DNA of 64,000 bases from Bdellovibrionales bacterium. GTDB lineage: Bacteria > Bdellovibrionota > Bdellovibrionia > Bdellovibrionales > UBA1609. Shown piece after piece: positions 17,937 to 25,730 of the stretch. Under the pieces are notes generated by a model. It was not told where the DNA came from, searched no databases, and saw nothing but the letters and a program-made list of their open reading frames with translations. The stretch is taken from assembly GCA_020628165.1 (NCBI GenBank), contig JAHDFM010000007.1, positions 60,336-124,335 on the forward strand, written 5' to 3'. The position numbers and the translations under genes are program-made. Within the stretch, counting starts at the first letter, position 1, and the number at the start of each line of letters is the position of its first letter.

Positions 17937-18791
17937 TCATTGGCCTAAATTTAATTTTAAGGCAAAATTAAATCTGATTGGAAAATGATCAGAGCCATTC
18001 ACTACTAACTGCTCGGCAAATAGTGAGCTTTCCTCTAGCCCACGATAATAGATATGATCGAGCTCTAACAACCACTCATACCTTTTGAATTTTTTTTCTT
18101 GAATGCCAAAAGTTGCAAATTCTTCATCCAGAAATTGTTTTTTCCATCTATGCCAAGTATTAAAATCACCCACAATCATTAAAGGCCCTTTGTGCTCTCT
18201 AACAATATCTGTGATTTGTCGAATATGATCTTTAAAGGCATTGATCAGGTTGAAATTGAGTATGTGCACATTGACTAACAGTAAAGATTCATTTGAGTCT
18301 TCAATGTTGTAGTATTGAAATAAGCTCACTTTTGGAGTGAAAAAGTTGAACTCCCTCTTGGGGCTTTCCACCATCAGTTCTTTATAAGGTTTAACTTTAG
18401 AACCCGTCATGACCCCATTTCTCACCCCTTTGCGCGATGTCCAACTGTTCGCAAAGCTCCAATTTAAATCTGAGTCTAGCAGTCCACAAACGCTTTCTGT
18501 ATCAACTCCCTCTTGTAAAACAACAAAGTCTGAGCCAACAGTGATTTCTGAGTAAACTTGGGGCCAGTTTTGATTTTTGGCTTTTTGTATATTCCAAACC
18601 AACATAGAAAGTGGAACCCCCACAGGAATGGCTTGATTGACAACTTGATCATTATTGCTAACAGTACCACTTGAGGTTGCAACTCCTGAGTTGATCGCTC
18701 TGTCGCAACTGTTTGAAGCTAAGTTCGTAGTCAGCTCAGCAAAAGCTTGAAACGCTAAAAAAGTAGTAATGATCACTAATAAGTACTTCAC
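17937..18791 (-). CDS. Secreted endonuclease/exonuclease/phosphatase (EEP) family protein
   Basis: A 284-residue metal-dependent phosphodiesterase-type protein with signal peptide MKYLLVIITTFLAFQAFA. EEP signatures in order: LVWNIQKA (Asn), VVLQEG (metal Glu), VNVHIL, VGDFNTWH (Asp/Asn), LELDHIYYRG (Asp) and GSDHFPIRF, with the catalytic Asp-His at the end. The family includes DNase I-like nucleases, sphingomyelinases and inositol phosphatases; the substrate cannot be told. Being exported, it may act on extracellular nucleic acid or lipid. Its stop lies one base from the convergent beta-helix gene. Confidence 0.85.
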   Translation of the reverse strand: MKYLLVIITTFLAFQAFAELTTNLASNSCDRAINSGVATSSGTVSNNDQVVNQAIPVGVPLSMLVWNIQKAKNQNWPQVYSEITVGSDFVVLQEGVDTESVCGLLDSDLNWSFANSWTSRKGVRNGVMTGSKVKPYKELMVESPKREFNFFTPKVSLFQYYNIEDSNESLLLVNVHILNFNLINAFKDHIRQITDIVREHKGPLMIVGDFNTWHRWKKQFLDEEFATFGIQEKKFKRYEWLLELDHIYYRGLEESSLFAEQLVVNGSDHFPIRFNFALKLNLGQ

Positions 18792-18890
18792 TTATATTCC
18801 CCCCTATAAGTTACCTTTTCATATAGTAAATTTAACTACTATAACCAAGCTTGAGCCCTTATTTATTAACTTAAAAAAACTTAAATACAT

Positions 18891-20060
18891 CTAGAGCTGA
18901 GCACACAACGACTGACGAATCTTTAAATAGGATTCTGGTGGCTGAGGGCGTTTACGGATAAAGTTCAGTTGGCTGTCTTCGAAAGGAAGCGGGAACCAAT
19001 CTCCGTAGGCATCTAAAGTTGAAAATGTATACTTGTCTATTTGATTGCCTTCATGACGTAAAGAGTGTTTCTTTTTTAACAACATAAACTTGCGATCTTT
19101 GTACTTTGGAAAAATACTTCTTATTAGGTCAGGGATAAGCAGTTCATTTATGATTGCAGACCCATCAGAATAGGACTCATTAAAATTAGCAGTCACTTCA
19201 TTCTCAGCAAGAGTGTCGATGAAAAAATCATGCAATGTTAAATTGAGCTGATCCAAGACTTCTAAAACTTCATCATCAATTAAGGAACGACAATTCATAA
19301 ATAAACTCAAGGCCATTGCTTTAGTCTCTAAATCTATATGTTTTAGTTGAGCTTTGATTCTCTTAGCATTTATTTTTTGCAACAATTTGCCCAAACGCAT
19401 ATTAGGTCTGACATAAAAAAATGACAACTCGGGACCTGCAACCTTATCAGACGGTCGATATTTATTTGAAAATACGCTTTCGTTAAAGGTAAAGCTCACT
19501 CGTGGGTTGTCTTGATTGTCAGCAATGTATTCACTTAGAATTTTTTGCTCTTCGTCTCCTATATTAATGAAATCATCATTAGAACCTATAAAGCCATCCC
19601 ACCTTGGATACTCTTGCCACAGTGGCCGTGCGCCAACTCCATGACATTCTAAGCACTTTTTTGGCTCTGTCCATTTTGGCATAGGTTCTGCCAAATTCAT
19701 TTCAAGTAAGCGAGTTTTTTGCGCCAGCTCATCCCATTCTAAGGCTTCGATGACATCTGATTGGTTTGAATTTTGATGTGAACTGTAAGTGATAATAAAG
19801 GCGTCTTTCAAACTCCAAAATATGGGCCTTAACTGTGTCGGACTTGCTGGCAATAAAGCGCCTGACTTATACGACCAAGTGAGCTCATTGATACCAAACT
19901 GTTTCAGAACAGTAGATATATTATCAACAGATTTGATCTGATTTTTTTGAACGAAGTTTTGAAACTGTTTTGATAGACTTTGAGCAAATATTTGTGGGTG
20001 ACTCAGTAGTAACCCACAAATTAATAATTTATGAATAATTTTTAAAGAGGCCTTTCGCAA
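18891..20060 (-). CDS. Secreted protein with a single CxxCH heme-binding motif
   Basis: A 389-residue protein with a signal peptide (IIHKLLICGLLLSHPQIFAQS). One CLECH motif at residues 136-140 could attach heme c covalently. The rest shows no cytochrome fold that I recognise; the C-terminal half is helical and charged and ends with a Cys. A distal Met ligand cannot be chosen. It follows the next gene upstream by three bases on the minus strand, so the two are co-transcribed. Function unknown; a redox or heme-linked periplasmic role is inference. Confidence 0.65.
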   Translation of the reverse strand: MRKASLKIIHKLLICGLLLSHPQIFAQSLSKQFQNFVQKNQIKSVDNISTVLKQFGINELTWSYKSGALLPASPTQLRPIFWSLKDAFIITYSSHQNSNQSDVIEALEWDELAQKTRLLEMNLAEPMPKWTEPKKCLECHGVGARPLWQEYPRWDGFIGSNDDFINIGDEEQKILSEYIADNQDNPRVSFTFNESVFSNKYRPSDKVAGPELSFFYVRPNMRLGKLLQKINAKRIKAQLKHIDLETKAMALSLFMNCRSLIDDEVLEVLDQLNLTLHDFFIDTLAENEVTANFNESYSDGSAIINELLIPDLIRSIFPKYKDRKFMLLKKKHSLRHEGNQIDKYTFSTLDAYGDWFPLPFEDSQLNFIRKRPQPPESYLKIRQSLCAQL

Positions 20061-20063
20061 GAC

Positions 20064-20660
20064 TTACTTTTCAACACAGGTGACATTGGAGGTTTTCAAA
20101 CTGTATTCAACGCCGCCCTTATTTAATGACATATTCACCGTAGCATTGAATTCTTTTTTAAAGTCTTTTGCCGTGGTGTAACCCTGTAAACTTAACTTTT
20201 TTGAAGCATAACTTGAAGTTGAAATATTCACAGACTTTCTAAAGCCTTCGTTCACTTTTGAAGAAATCACATAACTTAATGATGCTGGCACTTGAAATTG
20301 CTCATCTTCAAAAATAAAAGCTTCGCTGTTGTTAGCTTTTAGAGAGGCTGTTAACGTTGTATTTTTTAGTAAGTTCGCACCTTCAGAAATTGTTGGCCTA
20401 CTAAAAGTTGCGACTAGCTTGACATTTTTATTGGTGCACACAAGGTCAACTGTGTTGTCAAAATTATCATTGTAATAATCTTCATATTCAACTTCGTCAC
20501 CATTATCATCATAACAATATGGATAATCCAATTCATCTGGAGATGTGCCATCATAGACTAACTCAGAACAATCAAAGATATCATCTGGATACCCACCATA
20601 ACCTGAAGCTAACGCTGGTAGTGACGACAATGCAAACGCAACTAAAACTAGTAATCTCAT
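20064..20660 (-). CDS. Small secreted acidic protein, unknown
   Basis: I moved the start from 20741 to 20660: GGGGAGGGA precedes this ATG and the signal peptide MRLLVLVAFALSSLPALASG begins there. The mature N-terminus is very acidic and Tyr-rich (YCYDDNGDEVEYEDYYNDNFD). The C-terminal half looks like a beta sandwich with Ser/Lys-rich strands and ends TCVEK. Four or so Cys may form disulfides. No family recognised. It is the first gene of a two-gene unit with the CxxCH protein. Confidence 0.6.
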   Translation of the reverse strand: MRLLVLVAFALSSLPALASGYGGYPDDIFDCSELVYDGTSPDELDYPYCYDDNGDEVEYEDYYNDNFDNTVDLVCTNKNVKLVATFSRPTISEGANLLKNTTLTASLKANNSEAFIFEDEQFQVPASLSYVISSKVNEGFRKSVNISTSSYASKKLSLQGYTTAKDFKKEFNATVNMSLNKGGVEYSLKTSNVTCVEK

Positions 20661-21098
20661 AAATCCCTCCCCTATATTTAATTTATATTTTGTGAGTATC
20701 AAAAAAAGAGAGCTTAAGTCACTGAACAATGCTTTACACAAAAAAGTGATTCTGTAAAAAAGTGCGTAGAAAAAACTTAGAAATCTAAATGTTATATTTT
20801 TTTCAATTCATTTTTAAAAGCGATTCTCAATATTTAAGATGATTAAAACTGCCTCCCAAATTGCTACACGTTAGTGTATTGACGTTAATCATTTAATAAA
20901 GTTTAAGATCCAAGGCTTCGCCTATTCACCTCAATTATCATCATAGCTTCTATTTTTGTCATCCTGAGTGCAGCAAAAGATCTATTCACGCACTGCTGAA
21001 TTATTTTTTTGAGTCCTTCGCTGCGCTCATGATGACAGTTCGTTGCTCAAGATGACAGCTGGTTGCTCAGTATTACGTTTTTTTTAATTATCGATACA
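20661..21098. other. Intergenic region holding a dispersed repeat
   Basis: No gene is supported. The part next to glpK carries repeat R2, listed separately. The remainder is AT-rich and includes the promoter region of the 20660 gene. Confidence 0.5.
20958..21070. repeat. Dispersed repeat R2, a long imperfect palindrome plus extra units
   Basis: The arm GTCATCCTGAGTGCAGC (20958-20974) is nearly the reverse complement of GCTGCGCTCATGATGAC (21020-21036), so the segment can form a large stem-loop. It is followed by TTGCTCAAGATGACAG and a partial third unit. It lies directly downstream of glpK on the minus strand. Copies R1, R3 and R4 share the core. Confidence 0.7.
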
Positions 21099-22571
21099 TT
21101 AAAATGTGGATTGCACTGCTTTTTGCCAGCTTGCTAATCTCTTTTTTCTTGCAGTGGCTGTCATCTTGTTGATGAAGACTTTTTCAGCTCTATTGATCAT
21201 TTCTAATTCTTTCTTACTTTTCCACAAACCAACACCAAGACCGGCTAAGTAAGCGGCGCCAGAAACTGTGGTTTCAATAGTTTTTGGTTTAATGATAGAG
21301 GTTCCTAAATAATCCGCTTGCAACTGTAAGAGTAAATTATTTTTAACAGCGCCTCCATCGACACGCAAATTTTTTAATTTTTTGCCAAGGTCGCTTGCCA
21401 TAGCTGATAAAATATCGACATTTTGTAAGGCCATAGCATCCAGTGTAGCTCTGGCAATGTGGTGCTTGTTACTTCCACGTGTTAGACCAATAATGGCTCC
21501 TCGAGCTTGAGGTTGCCAATGCGGAGAGCCTAGCCCCGTTAGTGCTGGAACAAACTCAACCCCCTCTGATGAGTCTACTTTTTTTGCAAGTCTTTCAATT
21601 TGATCGCTCGACTGAATTAGACCAAGCCCATCACGCAACCATTGCACTGCTGCCCCACAGATAAAAGCCCCTCCTTCAAGAGCATAAGTTGCATGTTGAT
21701 CACCCTTCAGCTTCCAGGCAACAGTCGTGAGTAAACCATGCTTGGAGAAAATTTTCTGTGCCCCTGTATTCATTAAAATGAAACTGCCCGTTCCAAAAGT
21801 GCACTTAGCTTCCCCTTGCTTGAAGGCCGTTTGTCCAAACAGAGCTGATTGTTGGTCACCAGCGACACCATGTATAGGTATACCATCTGGCAAACCGGGT
21901 ACACTTTTAGTCATTCCAAAAAGGTCATTCGAATTTTTAATTTCAGGCAAAACACTTTTGTTCACTTTAAAAACCTTTAAAAGATCATCATCCCAATTAA
22001 GTGTCGATAAGTTCATTAACGATGTTCTTGAGGCATTGCTGACATCGGTCACATGGTTTTGCCCTGAAGTGAGTTTCCAAATGAGATAGGTGTCTATATT
22101 TCCTGCGATGAGATTTTTTTTATTAGCCTTAGTGTTTTTTAACAACCAACTCAGTTTAGTGGCACTGAAGTAGGGATCTAAAACCAACCCTGTTTTTTTT
22201 TGGACCTGTTGTTCATAACCCTTTTTCTTGAGCTGATTGCAAATATTGGTGGTCCGACGACATTGCCAAACAATGGCATTGTAAGTTGGAGCTCCTGTTT
22301 TTTTATCCCATAAGAGGCAAGTCTCTCGTTGATTGGTAATACCTATGGAAACAATTTTTTTAGGATTCACTTTGCTTTTTTTAAGGACCTCTTTGATACA
22401 AGTAAGAACACTTTTCCATATGTCGTTTGGATTGTGTTCGACCCAACCAGGTTGTGGGTAGATTTGTTTAAACTCTTTATTTACAACCGACTTGATTTGC
22501 CCTCTTTGATTCACTAAAGCGACGGTGCTTCCAGTTGTTCCTTGATCGATTGCTAGTATGTAATTTGACAT
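21099..22571 (-). CDS. glpK: Glycerol kinase
   Basis: It phosphorylates glycerol to sn-glycerol 3-phosphate with ATP, trapping glycerol in the cell. I take the ATG at 22571, preceded by AAGGA, giving the standard N-terminus SNYILAIDQGTTGSTV (490 residues); the track start adds 20 residues. FGGY-kinase marks: DQGTTGST phosphate loop, TNQRET, WQCRR, GVAGDQQSALFGQ, TGLGSPHW and LRVDGGAVKNNLLLQ. It is divergent from an aquaporin-type channel gene that may admit glycerol. Confidence 0.95.
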   Translation of the reverse strand: MSNYILAIDQGTTGSTVALVNQRGQIKSVVNKEFKQIYPQPGWVEHNPNDIWKSVLTCIKEVLKKSKVNPKKIVSIGITNQRETCLLWDKKTGAPTYNAIVWQCRRTTNICNQLKKKGYEQQVQKKTGLVLDPYFSATKLSWLLKNTKANKKNLIAGNIDTYLIWKLTSGQNHVTDVSNASRTSLMNLSTLNWDDDLLKVFKVNKSVLPEIKNSNDLFGMTKSVPGLPDGIPIHGVAGDQQSALFGQTAFKQGEAKCTFGTGSFILMNTGAQKIFSKHGLLTTVAWKLKGDQHATYALEGGAFICGAAVQWLRDGLGLIQSSDQIERLAKKVDSSEGVEFVPALTGLGSPHWQPQARGAIIGLTRGSNKHHIARATLDAMALQNVDILSAMASDLGKKLKNLRVDGGAVKNNLLLQLQADYLGTSIIKPKTIETTVSGAAYLAGLGVGLWKSKKELEMINRAEKVFINKMTATARKKRLASWQKAVQSTF

Positions 22572-23142
22572 GGAAATTTTCCTTTTATTTTTTTGTGTTT
22601 GTAAACTACCAATATTTACGTCCACAGCCAAAACAAATGTTGTTTGCTGTTGAGCTTAAATTTCTAAAATATTTTCAAAAAGATGGTTCAAATTCATACG
22701 ACTATGACCAGTTTAAATGAACAAATTTATTATATAGCGTTATTCTTTTTTGAAAACTATAATAGAGCAACCACAAACACTATAAACCCTTATGTGATAA
22801 GTTATATGTTAAATGTCTGGCCCACTCCCATTAGTCAGTCTTTATTATGTTATGTTAAGTTTCATCGTACTTAAAAAGTGAATGAATTTTCCATCAGCTC
22901 TAAAATCGTCACAAAATTAAATAGATTTACTTTATAAAATCATTGCACTCACATTTTGTATTTAGTCTAAAGTCCTAACAAAGTTTAAAAACTTGATGTA
23001 CTTGCTTGCAGTTTTGTTATCATGAACTATGTAGATCAAAGTCTTAAGACCAAAGTTTTGATTTGCAATTTAAAGCGACTTTGTTCGCTAAGGAGATAAA
23101 CAACATATAACAAAATTTATTTTGTTATAAGGAGGAGAAATA
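22572..23142. other. Divergent promoter region between glpK and the aquaporin gene
   Basis: About 570 bp with no supported gene; the small ORFs here lack ribosome binding sites. It must hold promoters in both directions. The last 40 bases hold an extra SD-like AAGGAGAT at about 23089 and the palindrome listed below. Confidence 0.45.
23107..23128 (+). promoter_or_regulatory. aqpZ: Palindrome abutting the aquaporin ribosome binding site
   Basis: ATAACAAAA TTTA TTTTGTTAT, a perfect 9-bp inverted repeat, ends within two bases of the AAGGAGGAG of the aquaporin gene. It could be a repressor operator or a mRNA hairpin that affects ribosome access. No binder is known from the sequence. Confidence 0.45.
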
Positions 23143-23832
23143 ATGAGAAACTTTTTTGCAGAAACAATTGGGACTTTTTGGTTAGTCTTTGGAGGATGTG
23201 GAAGTGCTGTTTTAGCCGCTGCGTTCCCTGAGGTCGGCATTGGATTACTTGGAGTGTCCTTGGCCTTTGGTCTCACTGTTTTAACAATGGCCTACACCAT
23301 TGGGCACATCTCAGGCTGTCATCTAAATCCAGCTGTAACTATTGGACTAACAGTTGCTGGAAGATTTGATGCTAAGAATGTCCCTATGTACATCGGCGCT
23401 CAAGTTTTAGGTGCTATCATCGCTTCGGCAGCACTTTACTTTATTGCCAGTGGCAATGGAACTGATGTGTTGGCTGGTGGTTTTGCTTCGAATGGTTTTG
23501 GTGAACACTCACCGGGTAAATACTCAATGGCTTCAGGCTTCTTAATGGAAGTGATCATGACCATGGTTTTCCTGATTGTTATTCTAGGCGCAACTAGCAA
23601 AAGTGCTCCTGCAGGATTTGCACCTATTGCTATTGGTTTGGCTTTAACTTTAATTCACTTAGTGAGCATTCCAATCACTAACACGTCTGTGAACCCAGCG
23701 AGATCAACGGGCCCAGCCCTTTTTGTTCAAGATTGGGCCATCGGACAATTATGGCTTTTCTGGGTCGCCCCAATCATAGGTGCCGTAATAGCCGGACTAA
23801 TTTCAAAAGCAATCATGGATCCGAAGGGTTAG
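23143..23832 (+). CDS. aqpZ: Aquaporin Z-type MIP channel
   Basis: A 229-residue six-helix water channel. It opens [22 protein letters not shown], as AqpZ does, and holds both NPA motifs: [10 protein letters not shown] and [11 protein letters not shown]. The residue after the second NPA is Arg followed by Ser-Thr-Gly-Pro, typical of water-selective AqpZ; GlpF has Asp after NPAR. The glpK neighbour nevertheless suggests a link with glycerol. An AAGGAGGAG site precedes the ATG. The stop TAG lies within the start of repeat element A. Confidence 0.92.
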   Translation: MRNFFAETIGTFWLVFGGCGSAVLAAAFPEVGIGLLGVSLAFGLTVLTMAYTIGHISGCHLNPAVTIGLTVAGRFDAKNVPMYIGAQVLGAIIASAALYFIASGNGTDVLAGGFASNGFGEHSPGKYSMASGFLMEVIMTMVFLIVILGATSKSAPAGFAPIAIGLALTLIHLVSIPITNTSVNPARSTGPALFVQDWAIGQLWLFWVAPIIGAVIAGLISKAIMDPKG

Positions 23833-23930
23833 CCGTAGTAACCCCGAAGGGTTTACGTTAGGCGATAAAAACAAAACAAATTTTTAAGACGTGCTGTCCC
23901 CATTGGACAGCGCGGATTCAAAATTTACCC
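23828..23930 (+). repeat. Structured repeat, copy A
   Basis: Copy A has two hairpins. Hairpin 1 (23832-23864) is GCCGTAGTAACCCC GAA GGGTTTACGTTAGGC-like; hairpin 2 (23893-23911) is GCTGTCC CCATT GGACAGC. They are joined by an A-rich linker (GATAAAAACAAAACAAATTTTTAAGA) and followed by TTCAAAATTTACCC. It overlaps the aquaporin stop codon in the sense direction. Copy C is about 90% identical by eye. Confidence 0.8.
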
Positions 23931-24004
23931 ATTCCTCAGCAAACTCCAAAATTAACGAAGGACCACTAAAAAAAACTAACTCTCTAAAGATTAACCATGA
24001 TTAA

Positions 24005-24046
24005 CCGTCCCCATTGGACAGTGCAGCTTCAAAATTTACCCTTTCC
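24005..24046 (+). repeat. Structured repeat, partial copy D
   Basis: It contains only the second hairpin and tail of the family: CCGTCCCCATTGGACAGTGC followed by AGCTTCAAAATTTACCC. It lies 80 bp after copy A in the same orientation, just past the end of the convergent pilin-like gene. Confidence 0.75.
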
Positions 24047-24063
24047 CAAGACCAGAAAAAAAC

Positions 24064-24258
24064 TCACCCACCCTGCTCAGGCACATCTGCAGCAATAAAC
24101 TCTATCAAAGAACGCCACTTTTCGGTCAACACGCCAGGACTGTCAGAGTTTCGGCTAACTAAGCCACTAGAGATCATCAGCGCTACGGTCACAGCAACTA
24201 TTAGAATTAATACATATTCGACAACGATTTGTCCCTTTTCAGATTGACCTTGGCTCAT
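24064..24258 (-). CDS. Orphan Flp-type pilin-like small protein
   Basis: A 64-residue protein: a short charged leader (MSQGQSEKG), then QIVVEYVLILIVAVTVALMI and a 28-residue tail. The sequence G|QIVVEY fits the Flp/TadE prepilin motif, with cleavage after Gly and Glu-Tyr at +5/+6, followed by a hydrophobic helix. It would be processed by a prepilin peptidase and assembled or held in the membrane. No tad or pilus genes are nearby. Its start codon overlaps the divergent upstream end of the thioredoxin-like ORF. No clear ribosome binding site. Confidence 0.6.
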   Translation of the reverse strand: MSQGQSEKGQIVVEYVLILIVAVTVALMISSGLVSRNSDSPGVLTEKWRSLIEFIAADVPEQGG

Positions 24259-24313
24259 GCTACAAATAGTTTACCACTCTATGAATCAGGCTGAAAGCAA
24301 AACATTATTAACC

Positions 24314-24850
24314 ATGAAAATCACGGCCATTACCATTATACTCGCCATCGTGTTTAGCCTGATGTACTTATCTAAAAAAAATAATAGCCAGAATATCACT
24401 CGTTTTTCTGAGCCAGCCAAACCAGACATTGCAAAACTCAGTCAAGCCTACCCCTTAGGCTCTCTTAACCTCAAAAATGAAAATTTCGCTCAGCTCATCG
24501 GAGGATCACCGACGACATTTATTAGCTACTGGGCCACCTGGTGTGAGCCTTGCAAAGTAGAGATTCCAGCACTCATCAAGCTGCAAAAACAATTGCCAAA
24601 TAACCAACTTATCTTTGTTAATGTCGATAGCAGTGATAACAAAAACAAAGCCCAAGCTTTTTGGGACTCTCTCAATGTTTCCGAAACAACTTATTACATG
24701 CCTGCAGAAAAGGTTTTCTCTTACAGCGTTGCTCTGCCCTATCATCAAGTTTTTGTAAATAAAAACCTGGTGTCTCACTTTTATGGAGAGCTGTTAAATA
24801 ATGAACTTAAGGTCGTAGAATTTTTAAATGACTTAACTCAAGTGAAGTAA
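24314..24850 (+). CDS. Membrane-anchored thioredoxin-like protein (TlpA/ResA type)
   Basis: A thiol-disulfide oxidoreductase-like protein. The ATG at 24314 starts a signal anchor (MKITAITIILAIVFSLMYLSKK); the track start at 24257 adds 19 residues that are not hydrophobic. The thioredoxin fold starts near residue 45; the active site is SYWATWCEPCKVEIPAL (CEPC). The later cis-Pro region reads VALPYHQVFV. Such proteins reduce or oxidise periplasmic thiols, for example in cytochrome c maturation. Start choice is uncertain because none of the ATGs has a good ribosome binding site. The 3' end overlaps the convergent gene by 18 bases. Confidence 0.8.
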   Translation: MKITAITIILAIVFSLMYLSKKNNSQNITRFSEPAKPDIAKLSQAYPLGSLNLKNENFAQLIGGSPTTFISYWATWCEPCKVEIPALIKLQKQLPNNQLIFVNVDSSDNKNKAQAFWDSLNVSETTYYMPAEKVFSYSVALPYHQVFVNKNLVSHFYGELLNNELKVVEFLNDLTQVK

Positions 24851-25273
24851 GAAGTCTTTTTTAAAATTATCATGAATGATTTGATTTTCACCCATCACCC
24901 AATTTTTGCAAATGAAAGATAAGTAAGGTTCAAACAGAACGATAGCATGTTTAACTTCTTCTGAGTTAAACCCAACTACATAATCAAAACCAAATGGAGT
25001 GATAAAAATCTTTTCAAGGTCTCCTTTTGGTTGCTTTAACTGTTTCTCAGCATGATTTGGGTACATAAAAAAATAAGCCATCCGTTTTCTGACTTTATAA
25101 AGCTTTTTAATCTCTTTAGAGTAGCTTTTAAAGGTCGTTGTAAAGTGATGAAAAAGTTCAAGTGCAGTCTGCTCTTGATATTGAGCAAAGTAGAGACGAA
25201 ACGGACCATCAAAAATAGCCCCATCAAAGCTCTCGCTATAATAACGGCAATCGACAATGTAACTCTTTTCCAT
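24833..25273 (-). CDS. Hypothetical protein of 146 residues
   Basis: A soluble protein without signal peptide. It begins MEKSYIVDCRYYSESFDGA and is rich in aromatic residues and Lys/Glu. I recognise no family. It ends inside the thioredoxin-like gene on the opposite strand (18-bp overlap). The upstream DNA consists of repeat copies B and C. It reads as a real coding frame (no low-complexity, balanced composition), but function is unknown. Confidence 0.5.
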   Translation of the reverse strand: MEKSYIVDCRYYSESFDGAIFDGPFRLYFAQYQEQTALELFHHFTTTFKSYSKEIKKLYKVRKRMAYFFMYPNHAEKQLKQPKGDLEKIFITPFGFDYVVGFNSEEVKHAIVLFEPYLSFICKNWVMGENQIIHDNFKKDFLLHLS

Positions 25274-25338
25274 ACCTAAATGTTAGTCAGAGAAAGCCAG
25301 ATTTGAAATAATAATAAATAAAACAAGAGGATCGTCTA

Positions 25339-25460
25339 GTTAGCCACAATAAAGCCGAAGGCTTTATGTTTGTGGCGATATACAAAAAGTAAATTTTTAA
25401 GAAGCGCTGTCCCCACTGGACAGTGCGGCTTCAAAATTTATCATTTCCTTTGCAAACCAC
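25339..25460 (+). repeat. Structured repeat, copy B
   Basis: Hairpin 1 reads GCCACA ATAAAGCC GAA GGCTTTAT GTT TGTGGC: two perfect stems (6 and 8 bp) separated by a GTT bulge on one side. Hairpin 2 is GCTGTCC CCACT GGACAGT. The tail TTCAAAATTTATCATTTCCTTTGCAAACCAC matches the tail of copy C. Compared with A and C the inner stem has changed on both sides at once. Confidence 0.8.
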
Positions 25461-25601
25461 AAAACTGGCTTAAAACCACCAAATCAAAAACAAATTTACC
25501 AGAAATTAACCACAATACCCCCAAAGTTTCTAAGTTATGCAAACCACCAAAAATAAACCATCTAGAAACTAGATCTCTTTGTAGTTGCTTTCGGTCGTAT
25601 T

Positions 25602-25730
25602 GTGGTTTGCAAAGATAAGGTTAAATTTTGAAGCTGCACTGTCCAGTGAGGACAGCGCTTCTTTAAAATTTGTTTTGTTTTTATCGCCTAACGTAACCCC
25701 TCTGGGGTTACTACGGCTAACTATGGCTAA
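25602..25730 (-). repeat. Structured repeat, copy C
   Basis: Read on the minus strand, the copy starts directly at the hutI stop: GCCGTA GTAACCCC AGA GGGGTTAC GTTA GGC, then the A-rich linker GATAAAAACAAAACAAATTT, hairpin GCTGTCC TCACT GGACAGT, and TTCAAAATTTAACC...GCAAACCAC. It is inverted relative to copy B. Confidence 0.8.

Larger units (their letters stand above)
25274..25730. other. Composite repeat region between hypothetical gene and hutI
   Basis: This whole stretch is occupied by repeat copies B (plus orientation) and C (minus orientation), forming arms of about 120 bp around a core of about 140 bp. The listed small ORF at 25370-25618 lies in the repeats and has no ribosome binding site. 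Confidence 0.6.

Noticed and set aside
25370-25618. 82-aa ORF between repeat copies B and C
   Set aside because: It lies within the repeats and their core; no start signal or protein likeness.
23828-25730. CRISPR array
   Set aside because: Copies are few, of unequal spacing, in both orientations and contain their own hairpins; there are no unique spacers of equal length and no cas genes.
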